Source: DSUN01 sp035527715
Lineage (GTDB): Bacteria; Planctomycetota; PUPC01; DSUN01
Length of the DNA stretch: 64,000 nt
Assembly: GCA_035527715.1 (NCBI GenBank)
Contig: DATKZY010000102.1
Location: forward strand, 1 to 64,000
Direction of reading: 5' to 3'
The notes below the pieces were generated by a model, which had not been told where the DNA came from, did no database searches, and saw nothing but the letters and a program-made list of their open reading frames with translations. Shown here piece by piece: positions 16,997-25,719 of this stretch. Numbering within the stretch: position 1 is the stretch's first letter; every line of letters starts with the position of its first letter. The position numbers were made by a program, and so were the translations under genes.

Positions 16997-19108
16997 CTAC
17001 GGGGCAATGTACCGCTTGGCCTGTTCGTGTCCCGCCAGCACGCGGCAGGCGCCGAGGGCCATCTCCTCCATCTCCAGGGTCTCCTTGAGGACCAGGACGG
17101 GCAGGAGGTGTGTGAGGCGTCGCTTGAGCGAGCGGACGACCAGCTCGGAGCGGGCCAGGCCGCCGGTGAGGATCACGGCCTCGCAGTCGGGCCCCACGGC
17201 CACGGCCATGGCGCCAATCGTCTTGGCGATCTGGTACACCATCGCCTCGACGACGAGGCGTGCCTTCTCGTCGCCCGCCGCGATCCGCTTCTCAATTCCC
17301 TCCATGCGGTGCTCGCCGAGGTACGACTGGAGGCCGCCGCGCTGGGTGAGCTCCTCGAAGAGCTCCTCCCTGGTGAAGCGGCCGCTGTAGCAGAGCTCGA
17401 TGAGGTCCTTCAGCGGCAGCGTGCCCGCGCGCTGGGGCGTGAACGGGCCCTCGCCGAGCAGGGCGATATTGTTGTCCACAATCTTCCCGCCTCGCACGGC
17501 GGCCACGGTGATGCCGCTGCCGAGGTGCGCCACCACGTAGCTCGCGTGCTCGACGTGCGCCCCCGTCTTCTCCGCCATGCGGACCGCGGCAGAGCGGACG
17601 CTCAGGACGTGTGCCACGCTTCGCCGCGCGATGGGCGCGTAGCCCGACAGCTCGGCCTCGGGGCAAAACTCGTCCACGATCACGGGGTCCACCACGAAGG
17701 CGGGCACCCCGAACTCGCGTGCCAGCTCGGCGGCCATCGGGATGCCCAGGTTCGAGGCGTGATAGCCCTCGGCGTGTTCGGAGATGGCCAGGACGATCGC
17801 GTCGTCCACCACCACCGCGCCGTCGCGGACCTCGGCGACGACGTAGGTGCCGCCCGGCAGCCTGCCCTTGGGGCGCGGCAGGAGGCCGCCGCGGGCCACG
17901 ATGGCGTCGAGGTCGCGGATCGCGTGCGTGCGGAGGAAGTCGCGCACGACTTCGTCGCGGCGGCGGACCTCGGAGGCGATGTCCGCTGGCCGCGCGGGGT
18001 CGTGCGCGACCTCGGCCTCGCGGAGGCACTTGTCGCCCTCGAAGAGGGCGACCTTGGTGGACGCGGCGCCCGGGTTGAGGGCGAAGACGCGGTAGGGCTT
18101 CGTGGGCGTGGCCGACACCGCGCGGCGCCGCGGCGCCCTGCGCTGCCGCATGTCCATCCGCTCGGCAGCGATGCTGCACAGGGCGAGCGACTGGAGCTTC
18201 GTCTCCACGTTGTCGGCCCGCGAGAGGATGACGTAGGGCACCAGGACGCCGACCGTGATGCCGGCGAACGTGCCGAGGCCGTAGTTGACCATCTGCATGA
18301 TGACTTTGTAGAGGATGTTCGCCGAGTCGAGGCAGGGGCAGACCAGGATGTCGGCCTGTCCCGCCACCTCGAGGGCCGCGCCGTGGTCGGCCAGGCCCTT
18401 GGTGTCCACGGAGCCGGGGTCCACGGCGAGGTCGAACGACAGCGGGCCGTAGACGGTCGCGTGGTCCCAGTGGTGATGCGCGAGGGCCTCGGCCATCTTC
18501 GTCGAGGGCAGCGAGTCGATCACCTTCTCGTTGGCGGAGAGAAGGGCGACGCGTGGCCGCTCGATGCCCATGATGGAACGCGCGACGTCCACCGCGTTCT
18601 CGACGAGGCCGACCATGCGCCCGAAGCTGCACACCGTGGTCACGCCGGGGTCGGTGAGCAGCATGGGGCGCCCGCGCGCAATGGGCGCCGCGTCGAACAT
18701 CGTGACGAGGCTGATCGTGTTGCGGACCACGATGCGCATCATCGCCCGGTTGAGGATCGGCGTGGAGATGTTGCCCTTGAGAATGATGTCCACGCCGCCC
18801 TGGAGCACGCGCTCGACCGTGCGGGCCGCCGTCTCCTCCTGGCTGCTCGTGGCGAGGATATCGTCGTCGGCGACGGGGATGCCGATCCGGCCGGCGGCGC
18901 GGCGGACGGCTGTCTCGTCGCCCACCAGGATGCAGCGTTCGACGACGGCGTGGTCGCGGGCCGACTCGACGAGGCGCAGGTCGTCCTCGCGGTCGCCCCC
19001 GGGGATGATCACCGTCTTCGGGCGCATGTGGCCCGCGATGATCACCAGGTCGCTCACCGCCTCGATGGCCTGGGGCCTGCGCGGGTTGTCTTGCGGTGTC
19101 GAAGCCAC
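16997..19108 (-). CDS. ptb-buk: Fused phosphate butyryltransferase - butyrate kinase
   Basis: One 703-residue frame holds two enzymes that are normally separate. Residues 1-315 match phosphate acetyl/butyryltransferases: KGNISTPILN (111-120), GPLSFDLAVD (221-230), and a C-terminal ADNVETKLQSLALC. After a basic linker (about 316-337), residues 338-703 match butyrate/acetate kinases: NPGAASTK (345-352) and HLGSGITVAAVRGGKIVDN. Together they would turn acyl-CoA plus phosphate into acid and ATP, channelling the acyl-phosphate. The GTG start at 19108 has aggggttccc upstream; further upstream codons are antisense to the next gene. A clear promoter and a dyad precede it. Confidence 0.88.
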   Translation of the reverse strand: MASTPQDNPRRPQAIEAVSDLVIIAGHMRPKTVIIPGGDREDDLRLVESARDHAVVERCILVGDETAVRRAAGRIGIPVADDDILATSSQEETAARTVERVLQGGVDIILKGNISTPILNRAMMRIVVRNTISLVTMFDAAPIARGRPMLLTDPGVTTVCSFGRMVGLVENAVDVARSIMGIERPRVALLSANEKVIDSLPSTKMAEALAHHHWDHATVYGPLSFDLAVDPGSVDTKGLADHGAALEVAGQADILVCPCLDSANILYKVIMQMVNYGLGTFAGITVGVLVPYVILSRADNVETKLQSLALCSIAAERMDMRQRRAPRRRAVSATPTKPYRVFALNPGAASTKVALFEGDKCLREAEVAHDPARPADIASEVRRRDEVVRDFLRTHAIRDLDAIVARGGLLPRPKGRLPGGTYVVAEVRDGAVVVDDAIVLAISEHAEGYHASNLGIPMAAELAREFGVPAFVVDPVIVDEFCPEAELSGYAPIARRSVAHVLSVRSAAVRMAEKTGAHVEHASYVVAHLGSGITVAAVRGGKIVDNNIALLGEGPFTPQRAGTLPLKDLIELCYSGRFTREELFEELTQRGGLQSYLGEHRMEGIEKRIAAGDEKARLVVEAMVYQIAKTIGAMAVAVGPDCEAVILTGGLARSELVVRSLKRRLTHLLPVLVLKETLEMEEMALGACRVLAGHEQAKRYIAP

Positions 19109-19143
19109 GGGAACCCCTGGAAGCTGGGCCGAGTGTCCACTCC

Positions 19144-19165
19144 AATAGGACCCATAGGTCCTATT
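19144..19165 (-). promoter_or_regulatory. Leader dyad upstream of ptb-buk
   Basis: aataggac (19144-19151) and gtcctatt (19158-19165) form a perfect 8-bp inverted repeat around ccatag. It sits just after the predicted transcript start of ptb-buk, a plausible operator or 5' hairpin. Confidence 0.4.
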
Positions 19166-19178
19166 CGATCCGATTCCT

Positions 19179-19207
19179 ACTGTACAGATGCCGTGCCGGC
19201 CTGTCAA
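19179..19207 (-). promoter_or_regulatory. Promoter of ptb-buk
   Basis: A consensus TTGACA and TACAGT are separated by 17 bp on the minus strand, about 70 bases before the GTG start. Confidence 0.6.
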
Positions 19208-19221
19208 TGTGTCCTCGTGCC

Positions 19222-19250
19222 TTGAATGCGCGCCGGGAATGGCGTAGAAT
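19222..19250 (+). promoter_or_regulatory. Promoter of the beta-helix protein gene
   Basis: TTGAAT and TAGAAT are separated by 17 bp, 33 bases before the ATG at 19283. It is divergent from the ptb-buk promoter. Confidence 0.55.
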
Positions 19251-19282
19251 CCGCGCAGCGGCGCGTGTTGTAAAGGGATGCG

Positions 19283-20515
19283 ATGAAGGCATGGCCAGCG
19301 TGTGCTCTGCTCCTCGGCGTGGCCGCGGCTACAGCGGTCGCCGGCGAGGCCGTGAGGGTGTCCGGCCCCGACGCCCTCCGCGAGGCGCTGCGCGGCGCCA
19401 GGGCGGGCACCAGCATCTTCGTCGCGCCGGGCGAGTATCCCGGGTATTTCAGCGCAGCGAATCTCCACGGCACGGCGGAGCAGCCCATCGTCGTCGCCGC
19501 CGCCGACCCTGCCCAGCCGCCCGTCTTCCGCGGGGCAGGGGGGTGCATCCACCTGCGGTCCGTCAGTCACGTCGTCCTGCGCGGGCTCGTCCTCGCGGGG
19601 GCAAGGTCGAACGGGCTGAACATAGACGACGGCGGCACGATCACCACGCCGTCGCATCACCTGGTCCTCGAAGACCTGACGGTGCGCGACGTGGGGCCGC
19701 GCGGCAACTGCGACGGCATCAAGCTGTCGGGCGTGGACGACTTCCTGGTCCGGCGGTGCACGGTCGAGCGCTGGGGCTCGGGCGGCTCGGCCGCGGATAT
19801 GGTCGGCTGCCACCGCGGGGTCATCATGGACTCCACGTTCCGCCACACCAGCGGGTCGAGCGGCGTGCAGGCGAAGGGCGGCAGTTGCGACGTGGTGGTC
19901 TATCGCTGCCGTTTCGTCAACGCGGGGCAGCGCGCGGTCAATATGGGCGGCTCCACGGGGCTGCCGTACTTCCGGCCTCGGTCCCCGGGCTACGAGGCGA
20001 AGCGGATCGCGGCCATCGGCAACACCTTCATCGGCTCGATGGCGCCGGTCGCCTTCGTCGGCAGCGACGAGTGCGTCGCCGCGTTCAACACCATCTACCG
20101 TCCCACGGCCTTCATCCTCCGCATCCTCCAGGAGAGCCGAGGCGAGCAGTTCGTCCCCTCGCGCAACGGCGTCTTCCGCCGCAACATCATCGTGTGGCGC
20201 TCGCGCGAGGTCCGCGAGATGGCCAACATCGGCCCGAACACGGCCCCGACGACCTTCCGCTTCGAGAACAACTGGTGGTACTGCGAGGACCGCCCGACCC
20301 GCAGCCAGCCGGCCCTCCCGACCGCCGACCAGAGCCCCGTCATCGGCCAGGACCCCAGCCTTCGCGTGGAAGATGCGACGATCACGGCCAGCCGCGAGCT
20401 CGACCACGGCGCGGGCTCGCCGCGCGCGACCGAGGAGTTCGCCCGGACCGCCCTCAAGCTGGCCCCCTGGGCGTTCGCGAAGACGCGCGAGCCGGAACCC
20501 GAAGCCAAGAGATGA
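19283..20515 (+). CDS. Secreted right-handed parallel beta-helix protein
   Basis: This 410-residue protein has a clear Sec signal (about 20 residues ending AVAG). A parallel beta-helix follows: APGEYPGYFSAANLHGT opens the first coils, and repeated short strands continue (HHLVLEDLTVRD, DDFLVRRCTVERW, RGVIMDSTFRH, CDVVVYRCRFVN). The fold is typical of polysaccharide lyases such as PL6 and chondroitinase-B-like proteins, but catalytic residues are not certain. It probably acts on a polysaccharide outside the cytoplasm. The sugar isomerase-like gene starts 13 bases later, so they form an operon. Confidence 0.7.
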   Translation: MKAWPACALLLGVAAATAVAGEAVRVSGPDALREALRGARAGTSIFVAPGEYPGYFSAANLHGTAEQPIVVAAADPAQPPVFRGAGGCIHLRSVSHVVLRGLVLAGARSNGLNIDDGGTITTPSHHLVLEDLTVRDVGPRGNCDGIKLSGVDDFLVRRCTVERWGSGGSAADMVGCHRGVIMDSTFRHTSGSSGVQAKGGSCDVVVYRCRFVNAGQRAVNMGGSTGLPYFRPRSPGYEAKRIAAIGNTFIGSMAPVAFVGSDECVAAFNTIYRPTAFILRILQESRGEQFVPSRNGVFRRNIIVWRSREVREMANIGPNTAPTTFRFENNWWYCEDRPTRSQPALPTADQSPVIGQDPSLRVEDATITASRELDHGAGSPRATEEFARTALKLAPWAFAKTREPEPEAKR

Positions 20516-20528
20516 AAGGAGTGGCACC

Positions 20529-21629
20529 GTGCAGGACCTGCGCTACCAGACGAAGCGGCGCTCGCGCGAGGAGCTGCTCAAGCAGCTCCAGACGTTCGAG
20601 CTGGACCTCAAGTTCGCGGTCGGCATCTGGTACTTCGCGCCCGGCGGCGGCCGGTTCCACGAGCGCTACGCGCCCGACATCCCGCTCGAGCGCCGCATCG
20701 AGATGGCCGCCGACTGGGCGAAGTGGGGCGTGGCCGGCATCGAGGCACACTACCCGACCGAGGCCAACGAGGAGAACCTGCACCTCTACAAGAAGCTCGA
20801 GAAGGAAACGGGCATCCGCCTCACCAACATCGGCCCGTTCATCTTCTACGACAAGGCGTTCGAGTTCGGCTCCCTCTCGAACCCCATCCGGGCCAGCCGT
20901 GAGAAAGCCCGCGACACGCTCGTCCGCGCCCTGAGATTCGTCAAGGCCGCCGAAGCCGACCACGTGGGCATCTGGCCGGGCATTGACGGCTACACCTATT
21001 CGCTCGGCACGCCGTTCTACGCGATGTGGGACACCTTCGAGGAGGCCGTGGCCTCGGCGATGGACGAGGTGCCCGGCGTGCGGGTGGCCATCGAGCCGAA
21101 GCCCTACGAGCCGGCGCCCAACAACATCCTCCGCACCACGGCGGATGGGCTTCTAGCGTGCCACGACATCGAGGCGCGGCTGACGCACCCCGAGAACAAG
21201 CGGCTGCTCGCCGAGGGGCATCGCATGCTCGTCATGCAGCCCGAGATCGGCCACGTGTGCATGGGCTTCGAGGACGTGCCTTACGCCTTCGCCCGCTGCG
21301 CCCGCCAGGGCCGCCTCGGCAACACCCACTGGAACAGCCAGCCGCTGGGCAACTACGACCAGGACCTCAACGTCGGCGTCGTCGGCTGGGAGCAGACCGA
21401 GGCGTTGCTCTACGCCCTCAAGATGATCGGCTATCGGGGCTACTTCTGCTTCGACATCAACCCCGAGCGCATGCCCGTCGAGAAGGCCGTCGAGATCAAC
21501 TGCCGCGTGCTGCGCATCATGAACGACCGCATCAACCGCCTGCCGCACGAGCGCGTGCTCGACTGCTACTTCGACCCCGCCAATCACCGCGGCGAGCTCG
21601 AGCTGATCCTGGCTGAGGCGAGGAGGTAG
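20529..21629 (+). CDS. Xylose isomerase-like TIM-barrel protein
   Basis: This 366-residue cytosolic protein has the metal-ligand order of the xylose isomerase / AP-endonuclease-2 barrel: AIEPKPYEP near 180, QPEIGHV near 240, GNTHWN near 267 and DINPER near 320. It is a sugar isomerase or epimerase whose substrate is not evident; it differs from true XylA, which is encoded at 24368-25675. The GTG start has aaaggag eight bases upstream. It follows the beta-helix gene in one operon, which suggests that it handles the sugar released by that protein. Confidence 0.7.
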   Translation: MQDLRYQTKRRSREELLKQLQTFELDLKFAVGIWYFAPGGGRFHERYAPDIPLERRIEMAADWAKWGVAGIEAHYPTEANEENLHLYKKLEKETGIRLTNIGPFIFYDKAFEFGSLSNPIRASREKARDTLVRALRFVKAAEADHVGIWPGIDGYTYSLGTPFYAMWDTFEEAVASAMDEVPGVRVAIEPKPYEPAPNNILRTTADGLLACHDIEARLTHPENKRLLAEGHRMLVMQPEIGHVCMGFEDVPYAFARCARQGRLGNTHWNSQPLGNYDQDLNVGVVGWEQTEALLYALKMIGYRGYFCFDINPERMPVEKAVEINCRVLRIMNDRINRLPHERVLDCYFDPANHRGELELILAEARR

Positions 21630-21646
21630 GGCGCTGCGAGGGGGGG

Positions 21647-22120
21647 TCAGGAAGGGCCATCACGCCTCTGGGGGCGCGAGCCGGCCCTTGGCGCGCCGCC
21701 GAAGCCGCCCACCAGCACGAGGGCCAGGGCGCCGCCCAGGCAGGCGATGCCCAGGATCCCCATCGCCGACACGGCAGGCCACCGCGAGAGGATGAATGCG
21801 CCGGCTACGAGCAGCACCACGGAGAACGCTTTGGGCGCCGTGTTCAGGACGCCGATGGTCATGCACCGGCAGAACAGGTACAGGAGCGCGGCGGCCAGGA
21901 AGAGGAAGAGCCCCCAGCGCTGCCTGGCCACCATCGTGACCAGGGTCCCCGCGAACATCAGCACGAGGGAGGCCACGAGGCCGCCCCACACGAGGGCGCG
22001 CCGCGGCCCCCCGCTGCCCTCGCGTTGCGGCCGCCGGCGGAAGTCGAGCTTGATCAACTCCTTCCGCTCTTCCCGCGGGGGTTGTGGGGTCTGGCTGGCT
22101 TCCGAGGGCACTTCTTCCAC
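21647..22120 (-). CDS. Small polytopic membrane protein, unknown
   Basis: The 157-residue product has a charged, proline-rich N-terminus of about 40 residues, then three to four hydrophobic segments (LVWGGLVASLVLMFAGTLV, WGLFLFLAAALLYLFC, FSVVLLVAGAFILS, LGIACLGGALALVLVGG) and a basic tail. I recognise no family. It lies 30 bases after the HMGL-family gene in the same direction and is probably cotranscribed with it. It converges closely on the isomerase-like gene, with 17 bases between stops. Confidence 0.55.
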   Translation of the reverse strand: MEEVPSEASQTPQPPREERKELIKLDFRRRPQREGSGGPRRALVWGGLVASLVLMFAGTLVTMVARQRWGLFLFLAAALLYLFCRCMTIGVLNTAPKAFSVVLLVAGAFILSRWPAVSAMGILGIACLGGALALVLVGGFGGAPRAGSRPQRRDGPS

Positions 22121-22150
22121 GGGCTTCGCTGCCTTTCTGGAGCCGGGGGT

Positions 22151-23389
22151 CTAGCGCTTCTTCGGGCCGATGACCTTCCGCACGATGGCGCCGAACTGCT
22201 TGAGTTCCAGGAGGCCCTTGGTGCGGAGGGCCTCGTCCTTCACCTTCTCGAGGATGGCCAGGAGCTGATCGTTGTCCGCCTCGTCGGCCCGGCCGATCAG
22301 CTCCAGGTAGTAGCGGATGGTGTCGAGCCCGCTCTTCTTGCCGATGAGGACTCTTGGCCCGGGCTGGCCCATGAGCGTCCAGTGATAGGGGAACAGCTCG
22401 AGGGCGTGCTCGAGTCCGCAGTTCCGCAGCCAGCTCACGATGATGCCCGATTCGATCTCGAACACGCGGTCGCCCACGATGGGCGTGTTGGTCGGGAGCG
22501 TGTAGCCGCAGATCTTCTGGACGAGTTTCGAGAGGGCGTAGAGCTTCTCGAAACGGATGTTGGTCTTGACGTCGTACATGGTCTTGAGTGCGAGGGCGAC
22601 CTCCTGGAGCGAGGCGTTGCCGCACCGCTCGCCGATGCCGTTCACCGTCACGTGGGCCACCTCGCAGCCCGCCGCGAGCCCCAGGAGCGTGTTGGCCGTG
22701 CCGCAGCCGAAGTCGTCGTGGAAGTGCGTCTCGACCGGCACGTTGATCCGCTCCTTCACCGTGCGGACGAGGTAGCCCATCGCGCTGGGGCTCACGCCGC
22801 CGAAGGTGTCCACGAGGGCGAGCGCGTCCATGTGCCCCTCGGTCGCCACGCGGGCGATGGTCTGGAGAAACCAGTCCATCTCCGCCCGGCTGGCATCAAT
22901 GGGGAAGAAGACGGTGTAGAGCCCGTTCTCGTGGGCGAAGCGGGTGGCCGCGATGGCCAGCCCGATGGCCTTCTCCAGCGGCCAGCGGTAGGCCCGCTTG
23001 AGCATGTGCTCGCTGCACGGGATCTCCACGATAATGCCGTCCACCCCGGTGTCGAGCGCGCGCTTCACGTCGGGCACCATGCAGCGCGCGAACGAGAAGA
23101 TCTTCGGGCCGAGCTTTGCCTTGACGATGGCCTTGATCGCCTGGGCGTCCTGCTTCGAGACCACCGGCATGCCCGCCTCGATGCGGTCCACGCCCGCCTC
23201 GGCGAGGGCGGCCGCGATGCGCACCTTCTCGCTCTTGCGGAAGCACAGGCCGGCCTGCTGCTCGCCGTCGCGCAGCGTGATGTCGTGAAACTGCACCTTC
23301 TTGGGGAAATGCAGCTCGCGAGCGACCTCGTCGGCGTAGTTCCAGGGGCTGACGAAGTACTTATCGGACTTCCAGGGCTGCTTCGGCAT
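22151..23389 (-). CDS. HMGL-like acyltransferase/lyase (isopropylmalate synthase family)
   Basis: The first 270 of 412 residues form the HMGL-like TIM barrel: DITLRDGEQQAGL near 36-48, ETHFHDDFGCGTANTL near 207 with the HxH metal ligands, and NGIGERCGNASLQEV near 238. The family includes isopropylmalate, homocitrate and citramalate synthases and HMG-CoA lyase. The C-terminal region does not look like the leucine-binding regulatory domain of LeuA, so a homocitrate/citramalate-type or unassigned reaction is more likely. A near-consensus promoter and an inverted repeat precede it. Confidence 0.75.
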   Translation of the reverse strand: MPKQPWKSDKYFVSPWNYADEVARELHFPKKVQFHDITLRDGEQQAGLCFRKSEKVRIAAALAEAGVDRIEAGMPVVSKQDAQAIKAIVKAKLGPKIFSFARCMVPDVKRALDTGVDGIIVEIPCSEHMLKRAYRWPLEKAIGLAIAATRFAHENGLYTVFFPIDASRAEMDWFLQTIARVATEGHMDALALVDTFGGVSPSAMGYLVRTVKERINVPVETHFHDDFGCGTANTLLGLAAGCEVAHVTVNGIGERCGNASLQEVALALKTMYDVKTNIRFEKLYALSKLVQKICGYTLPTNTPIVGDRVFEIESGIIVSWLRNCGLEHALELFPYHWTLMGQPGPRVLIGKKSGLDTIRYYLELIGRADEADNDQLLAILEKVKDEALRTKGLLELKQFGAIVRKVIGPKKR

Positions 23390-23442
23390 CGAGCACTCCT
23401 TAGGCGGAACCGGCGACTCAGTGGCACTCGCCTTGGCCAGGA

Positions 23443-23471
23443 ATTGTAGCGGCCCATCCCCGGCCTGTCAA
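23443..23471 (-). promoter_or_regulatory. Promoter of the HMGL-family gene
   Basis: TTGACA and TACAAT are separated by 17 bp on the minus strand, 50-80 bases before the ATG at 23389. The -35 box lies in one arm of a dyad shared with the divergent promoter. Confidence 0.65.
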
Positions 23472-23496
23472 AGCAGGCTGGGGGCCTGCTTGACAG
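23465..23496. promoter_or_regulatory. Dyad spanning both divergent -35 boxes
   Basis: ctgtcaaagcaggc (23465-23478) and gcctgcttgacag (23484-23496) are reverse complements apart from a single-base bulge. Each arm contains the TTGACA of one divergent promoter. A protein bound here would control both genes. Confidence 0.45.
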
Positions 23497-23518
23497 CCAA
23501 TGCCCCATGCGCTAGCAT
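23490..23518 (+). promoter_or_regulatory. Promoter of the DUF1844 gene
   Basis: TTGACA and TAGCAT are separated by 17 bp, 35 bases before the ATG at 23553. Confidence 0.55.
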
Positions 23519-23552
23519 GCACCGGCGAGGGCAGGGAACCCGGAGAGCGAGC

Positions 23553-23891
23553 ATGCCCGACGACGAGAAGGGCGAGGAAGCTGCCGCCAAGGACCAGGCG
23601 CCCCCGGAGCAGGAGAAGGACGGCTCCGCCGATACGGCTGCGGAGACCCCGGAGGCGAAGTTCGCCATCCTGGTCTCGAGCATCGCCACCCAGGTGCTCG
23701 TCAGCCTCGGCCAGATCGAGAACCCTCTGAGCAAGAAGAAGGAGGTTGACCTGAAGAGCGCGAAGTTCTCGATTGACCTCCTCCAGATGCTTGCGGACAA
23801 GACGCGAGGGAACCTCGCGGACGCCGAGAAGCGCTACCTCGAGGACGTGCTCTACCGGCTGCGCATGGGCTTCGTCGAGGCCAGCAAGTAG
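23553..23891 (+). CDS. DUF1844 protein
   Basis: After an acidic N-terminus of 35 residues, this 112-residue cytosolic protein has the DUF1844 pattern: LVSSIATQVLVSLGQIENPL, KKEVDLKSAKFSIDLLQML, and LEDVLYRLRMGFV. The family is short, helical and of unknown function, and is conserved in many bacteria. I chose the ATG preceded by ggagagcgagc over a longer frame that would run back through the promoter. The next small gene follows after 30 bases. Confidence 0.85.
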   Translation: MPDDEKGEEAAAKDQAPPEQEKDGSADTAAETPEAKFAILVSSIATQVLVSLGQIENPLSKKKEVDLKSAKFSIDLLQMLADKTRGNLADAEKRYLEDVLYRLRMGFVEASK

Positions 23892-23921
23892 CCCCAACCC
23901 CGCACACGGGAGCTTCGGACG

Positions 23922-24272
23922 ATGGACTTCCCGACCAGCCAGGCGATCAAGGACGTCATTGGGTCGCTGAAGGGCCGGCTGCCGCAGGCCGACTACGAGA
24001 GGATAGCCCCGCTCCTCAGCGAGCTTGTGGCGCTTGTCCAGCGGGCGCACGAGGAGGAGCGCAAGCAGCTCAAGGCCGAGCGTGCCGCCCTCGACAAGGA
24101 CCGCGAGGCCGTGAACCTCGCTCGCCGCGGCATTGAGAACGAGCGCGACGCGCTCGCGAAAGAGCGCGAGGTCGTCGAGCGCGAGAAGAAGGTCGCCCAG
24201 CGCTGGCGCGAGGCCGACCAGGCGCTCGGCACCGCTGCCGGCGTCGTCGAGCCCCCGCTAACGCCCGACTGA
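23922..24272 (+). CDS. Small coiled-coil protein, unknown
   Basis: The 116-residue product has a short N-terminal helical part, then an almost uninterrupted charged helix from about residue 40 to 100, rich in Glu, Arg, Ala and Lys with heptad spacing. No known family is recognised. It is probably cotranscribed with the DUF1844 gene, and its transcript would end at the strong hairpin at 24309-24341. Confidence 0.6.
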   Translation: MDFPTSQAIKDVIGSLKGRLPQADYERIAPLLSELVALVQRAHEEERKQLKAERAALDKDREAVNLARRGIENERDALAKEREVVEREKKVAQRWREADQALGTAAGVVEPPLTPD

Positions 24273-24308
24273 ATTCCTGACGGCAACAGCCCCCTGAGCA
24301 TACATGGG

Positions 24309-24341
24309 CCGACCCGCTCGGGATGAACGCGAGCGGGTCGG
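24309..24341. terminator. Bidirectional hairpin between convergent genes
   Basis: A perfect 12-bp G/C-rich stem (24309-24320 with 24330-24341) and 9-nt loop lie between the coiled-coil gene and xylA, which converge. No T-run follows on either side, so it may act as a transcript-end stabiliser rather than a classical intrinsic terminator. Confidence 0.55.
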
Positions 24342-24367
24342 GGCGCATTCGCAAGCTGGCGCCAGGC

Positions 24368-25675
24368 TCAGATGTAGTCGTTCAGGATGTTCTCCAAAAG
24401 CTCCTGCCGCCCGCTCTGGATCTTCGGCTCGCCGTGCTTGAGGGTGTAGGCCTCCAGCTCCTTGAAGCCCACCTTGCCCGCCTCGATGCTCTTGCCGAGC
24501 GCGGTGCCCCAGCCCTTGTAGCGCTTGGCCAGGAACTTCTCGAACTTCTTTTCCCTGAGCATCTTCGCCGCGGCCTTCAGCCCGCGGGCGAACGCATCCA
24601 TCCCGCCGATGTGAGCGTAGAACAGGTCCTCGGCGTCAATGGACTGGCGGCGCACCTTGGCGTCGAAGTTCAGCCCGCCCGTCGTGAACCCCCCGCCCTT
24701 CAGGATGATGTACATTGCCAGCGTCGTGTCGTAGAGATCGGTCGGGAACTGGTCGGTGTCCCAGCCGAGCATCAGGTCGCCGCGATTGGCGTCCACCGAC
24801 CCGAAGATGCCGTTGGCCACCGCGAAGGCCAGCTCGTGCTGGAACGTGTGGCCGGCCAGCGTGGCGTGGTTGGCCTCGATGTTGAGCTTCAGGTGGTCCA
24901 CCAGGCCGTACTTCTGGAGGAAGGCGAAGCAGGCGCCCGCGTCGGAATCATACTGGTGCTTCGTCGGCTCCTTCGGCTTCGGCTCGATGTAGAACTGCCC
25001 CTTGAAGCCGATCTTCTTCTTGTAGTCCACGGCCATGTGCAGGAAGCGCGCGAGGTGGTCCAGCTCCCGTCCCATGTCGGTGTTGAGCAGCGTCTCGTAA
25101 CCCTCGCGTCCGCCCCAGAACACGTAGCCGGCGCCGGCGAGCTTCTTCGTCGCGTCCATCGCCCGCTTCACTTGGCTGGCGGCGAAGGCGAAGACGTCGG
25201 GCGAGGGATTCGTCGCCGCGCCCGCCATGAACCGGCGGTTCGAGAACATGTTCGACGTGCCCCAGAGCAGTTTCACGCCGGTCTCGCGCTGAAGCTTCGC
25301 CGCGAGGTTGACCATTTTCTCGAACCGCTTGTTCGTCTCGGCCAGCGTGTCGGCCTCGGGCGCGATATCCAGGTCGTGGAAGCACCAATAGCCCACGCTC
25401 AGCTTCGTGAAGAACTCGAAGGCCGCCCGCAGCGTATTCTCGGCCTCGACCATCGGCTCTCCGCCCTGGAACGACCGCTGGATCGTCCCCGGCCCGAACG
25501 GGTCGGCCCCCGTGCCCTTGAACGTGTGCCAGAAGCACACGCTGAAGCGCAGGTGCTCGGCCATCGTCTTCCCCAGCACCTTTTCCTTCGGGTTGTAGTG
25601 CTTGAAGGCCAGGGCGTTCTTGGACTTCGGTCCCTCGAACTTGATCTTGGGAATCCCGGGGAAGTACTCGGCCAT
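24368..25675 (-). CDS. xylA: Xylose isomerase
   Basis: This cytosolic enzyme converts D-xylose to D-xylulose (and glucose to fructose in vitro). The 435-residue product is of full type-II length. Catalytic H100 and D103 lie in CFHDLD. Metal ligands are in YIEPKPKEPTKHQYD, LNIEANHATLAGH and GSVDANRGDLMLGWDTDQFP. The ATG at 25675 is chosen because aaaggag lies six bases before it. A consensus promoter precedes the gene. No xylulokinase is adjacent; the FGGY kinase at 27995-29512 may serve. Confidence 0.97.
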   Translation of the reverse strand: MAEYFPGIPKIKFEGPKSKNALAFKHYNPKEKVLGKTMAEHLRFSVCFWHTFKGTGADPFGPGTIQRSFQGGEPMVEAENTLRAAFEFFTKLSVGYWCFHDLDIAPEADTLAETNKRFEKMVNLAAKLQRETGVKLLWGTSNMFSNRRFMAGAATNPSPDVFAFAASQVKRAMDATKKLAGAGYVFWGGREGYETLLNTDMGRELDHLARFLHMAVDYKKKIGFKGQFYIEPKPKEPTKHQYDSDAGACFAFLQKYGLVDHLKLNIEANHATLAGHTFQHELAFAVANGIFGSVDANRGDLMLGWDTDQFPTDLYDTTLAMYIILKGGGFTTGGLNFDAKVRRQSIDAEDLFYAHIGGMDAFARGLKAAAKMLREKKFEKFLAKRYKGWGTALGKSIEAGKVGFKELEAYTLKHGEPKIQSGRQELLENILNDYI

Positions 25676-25719
25676 CGCCATCTCCTTTCCTGTGGACACG
25701 CTACGACACCACAAGGCAT

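Noticed and set aside
19109..20527. Extension of the ptb-buk frame to a 1176-codon gene
   Set aside because: The extra 473 codons are antisense to the beta-helix gene and low in complexity; a promoter, GTG start and ribosome site lie at 19108-19207.
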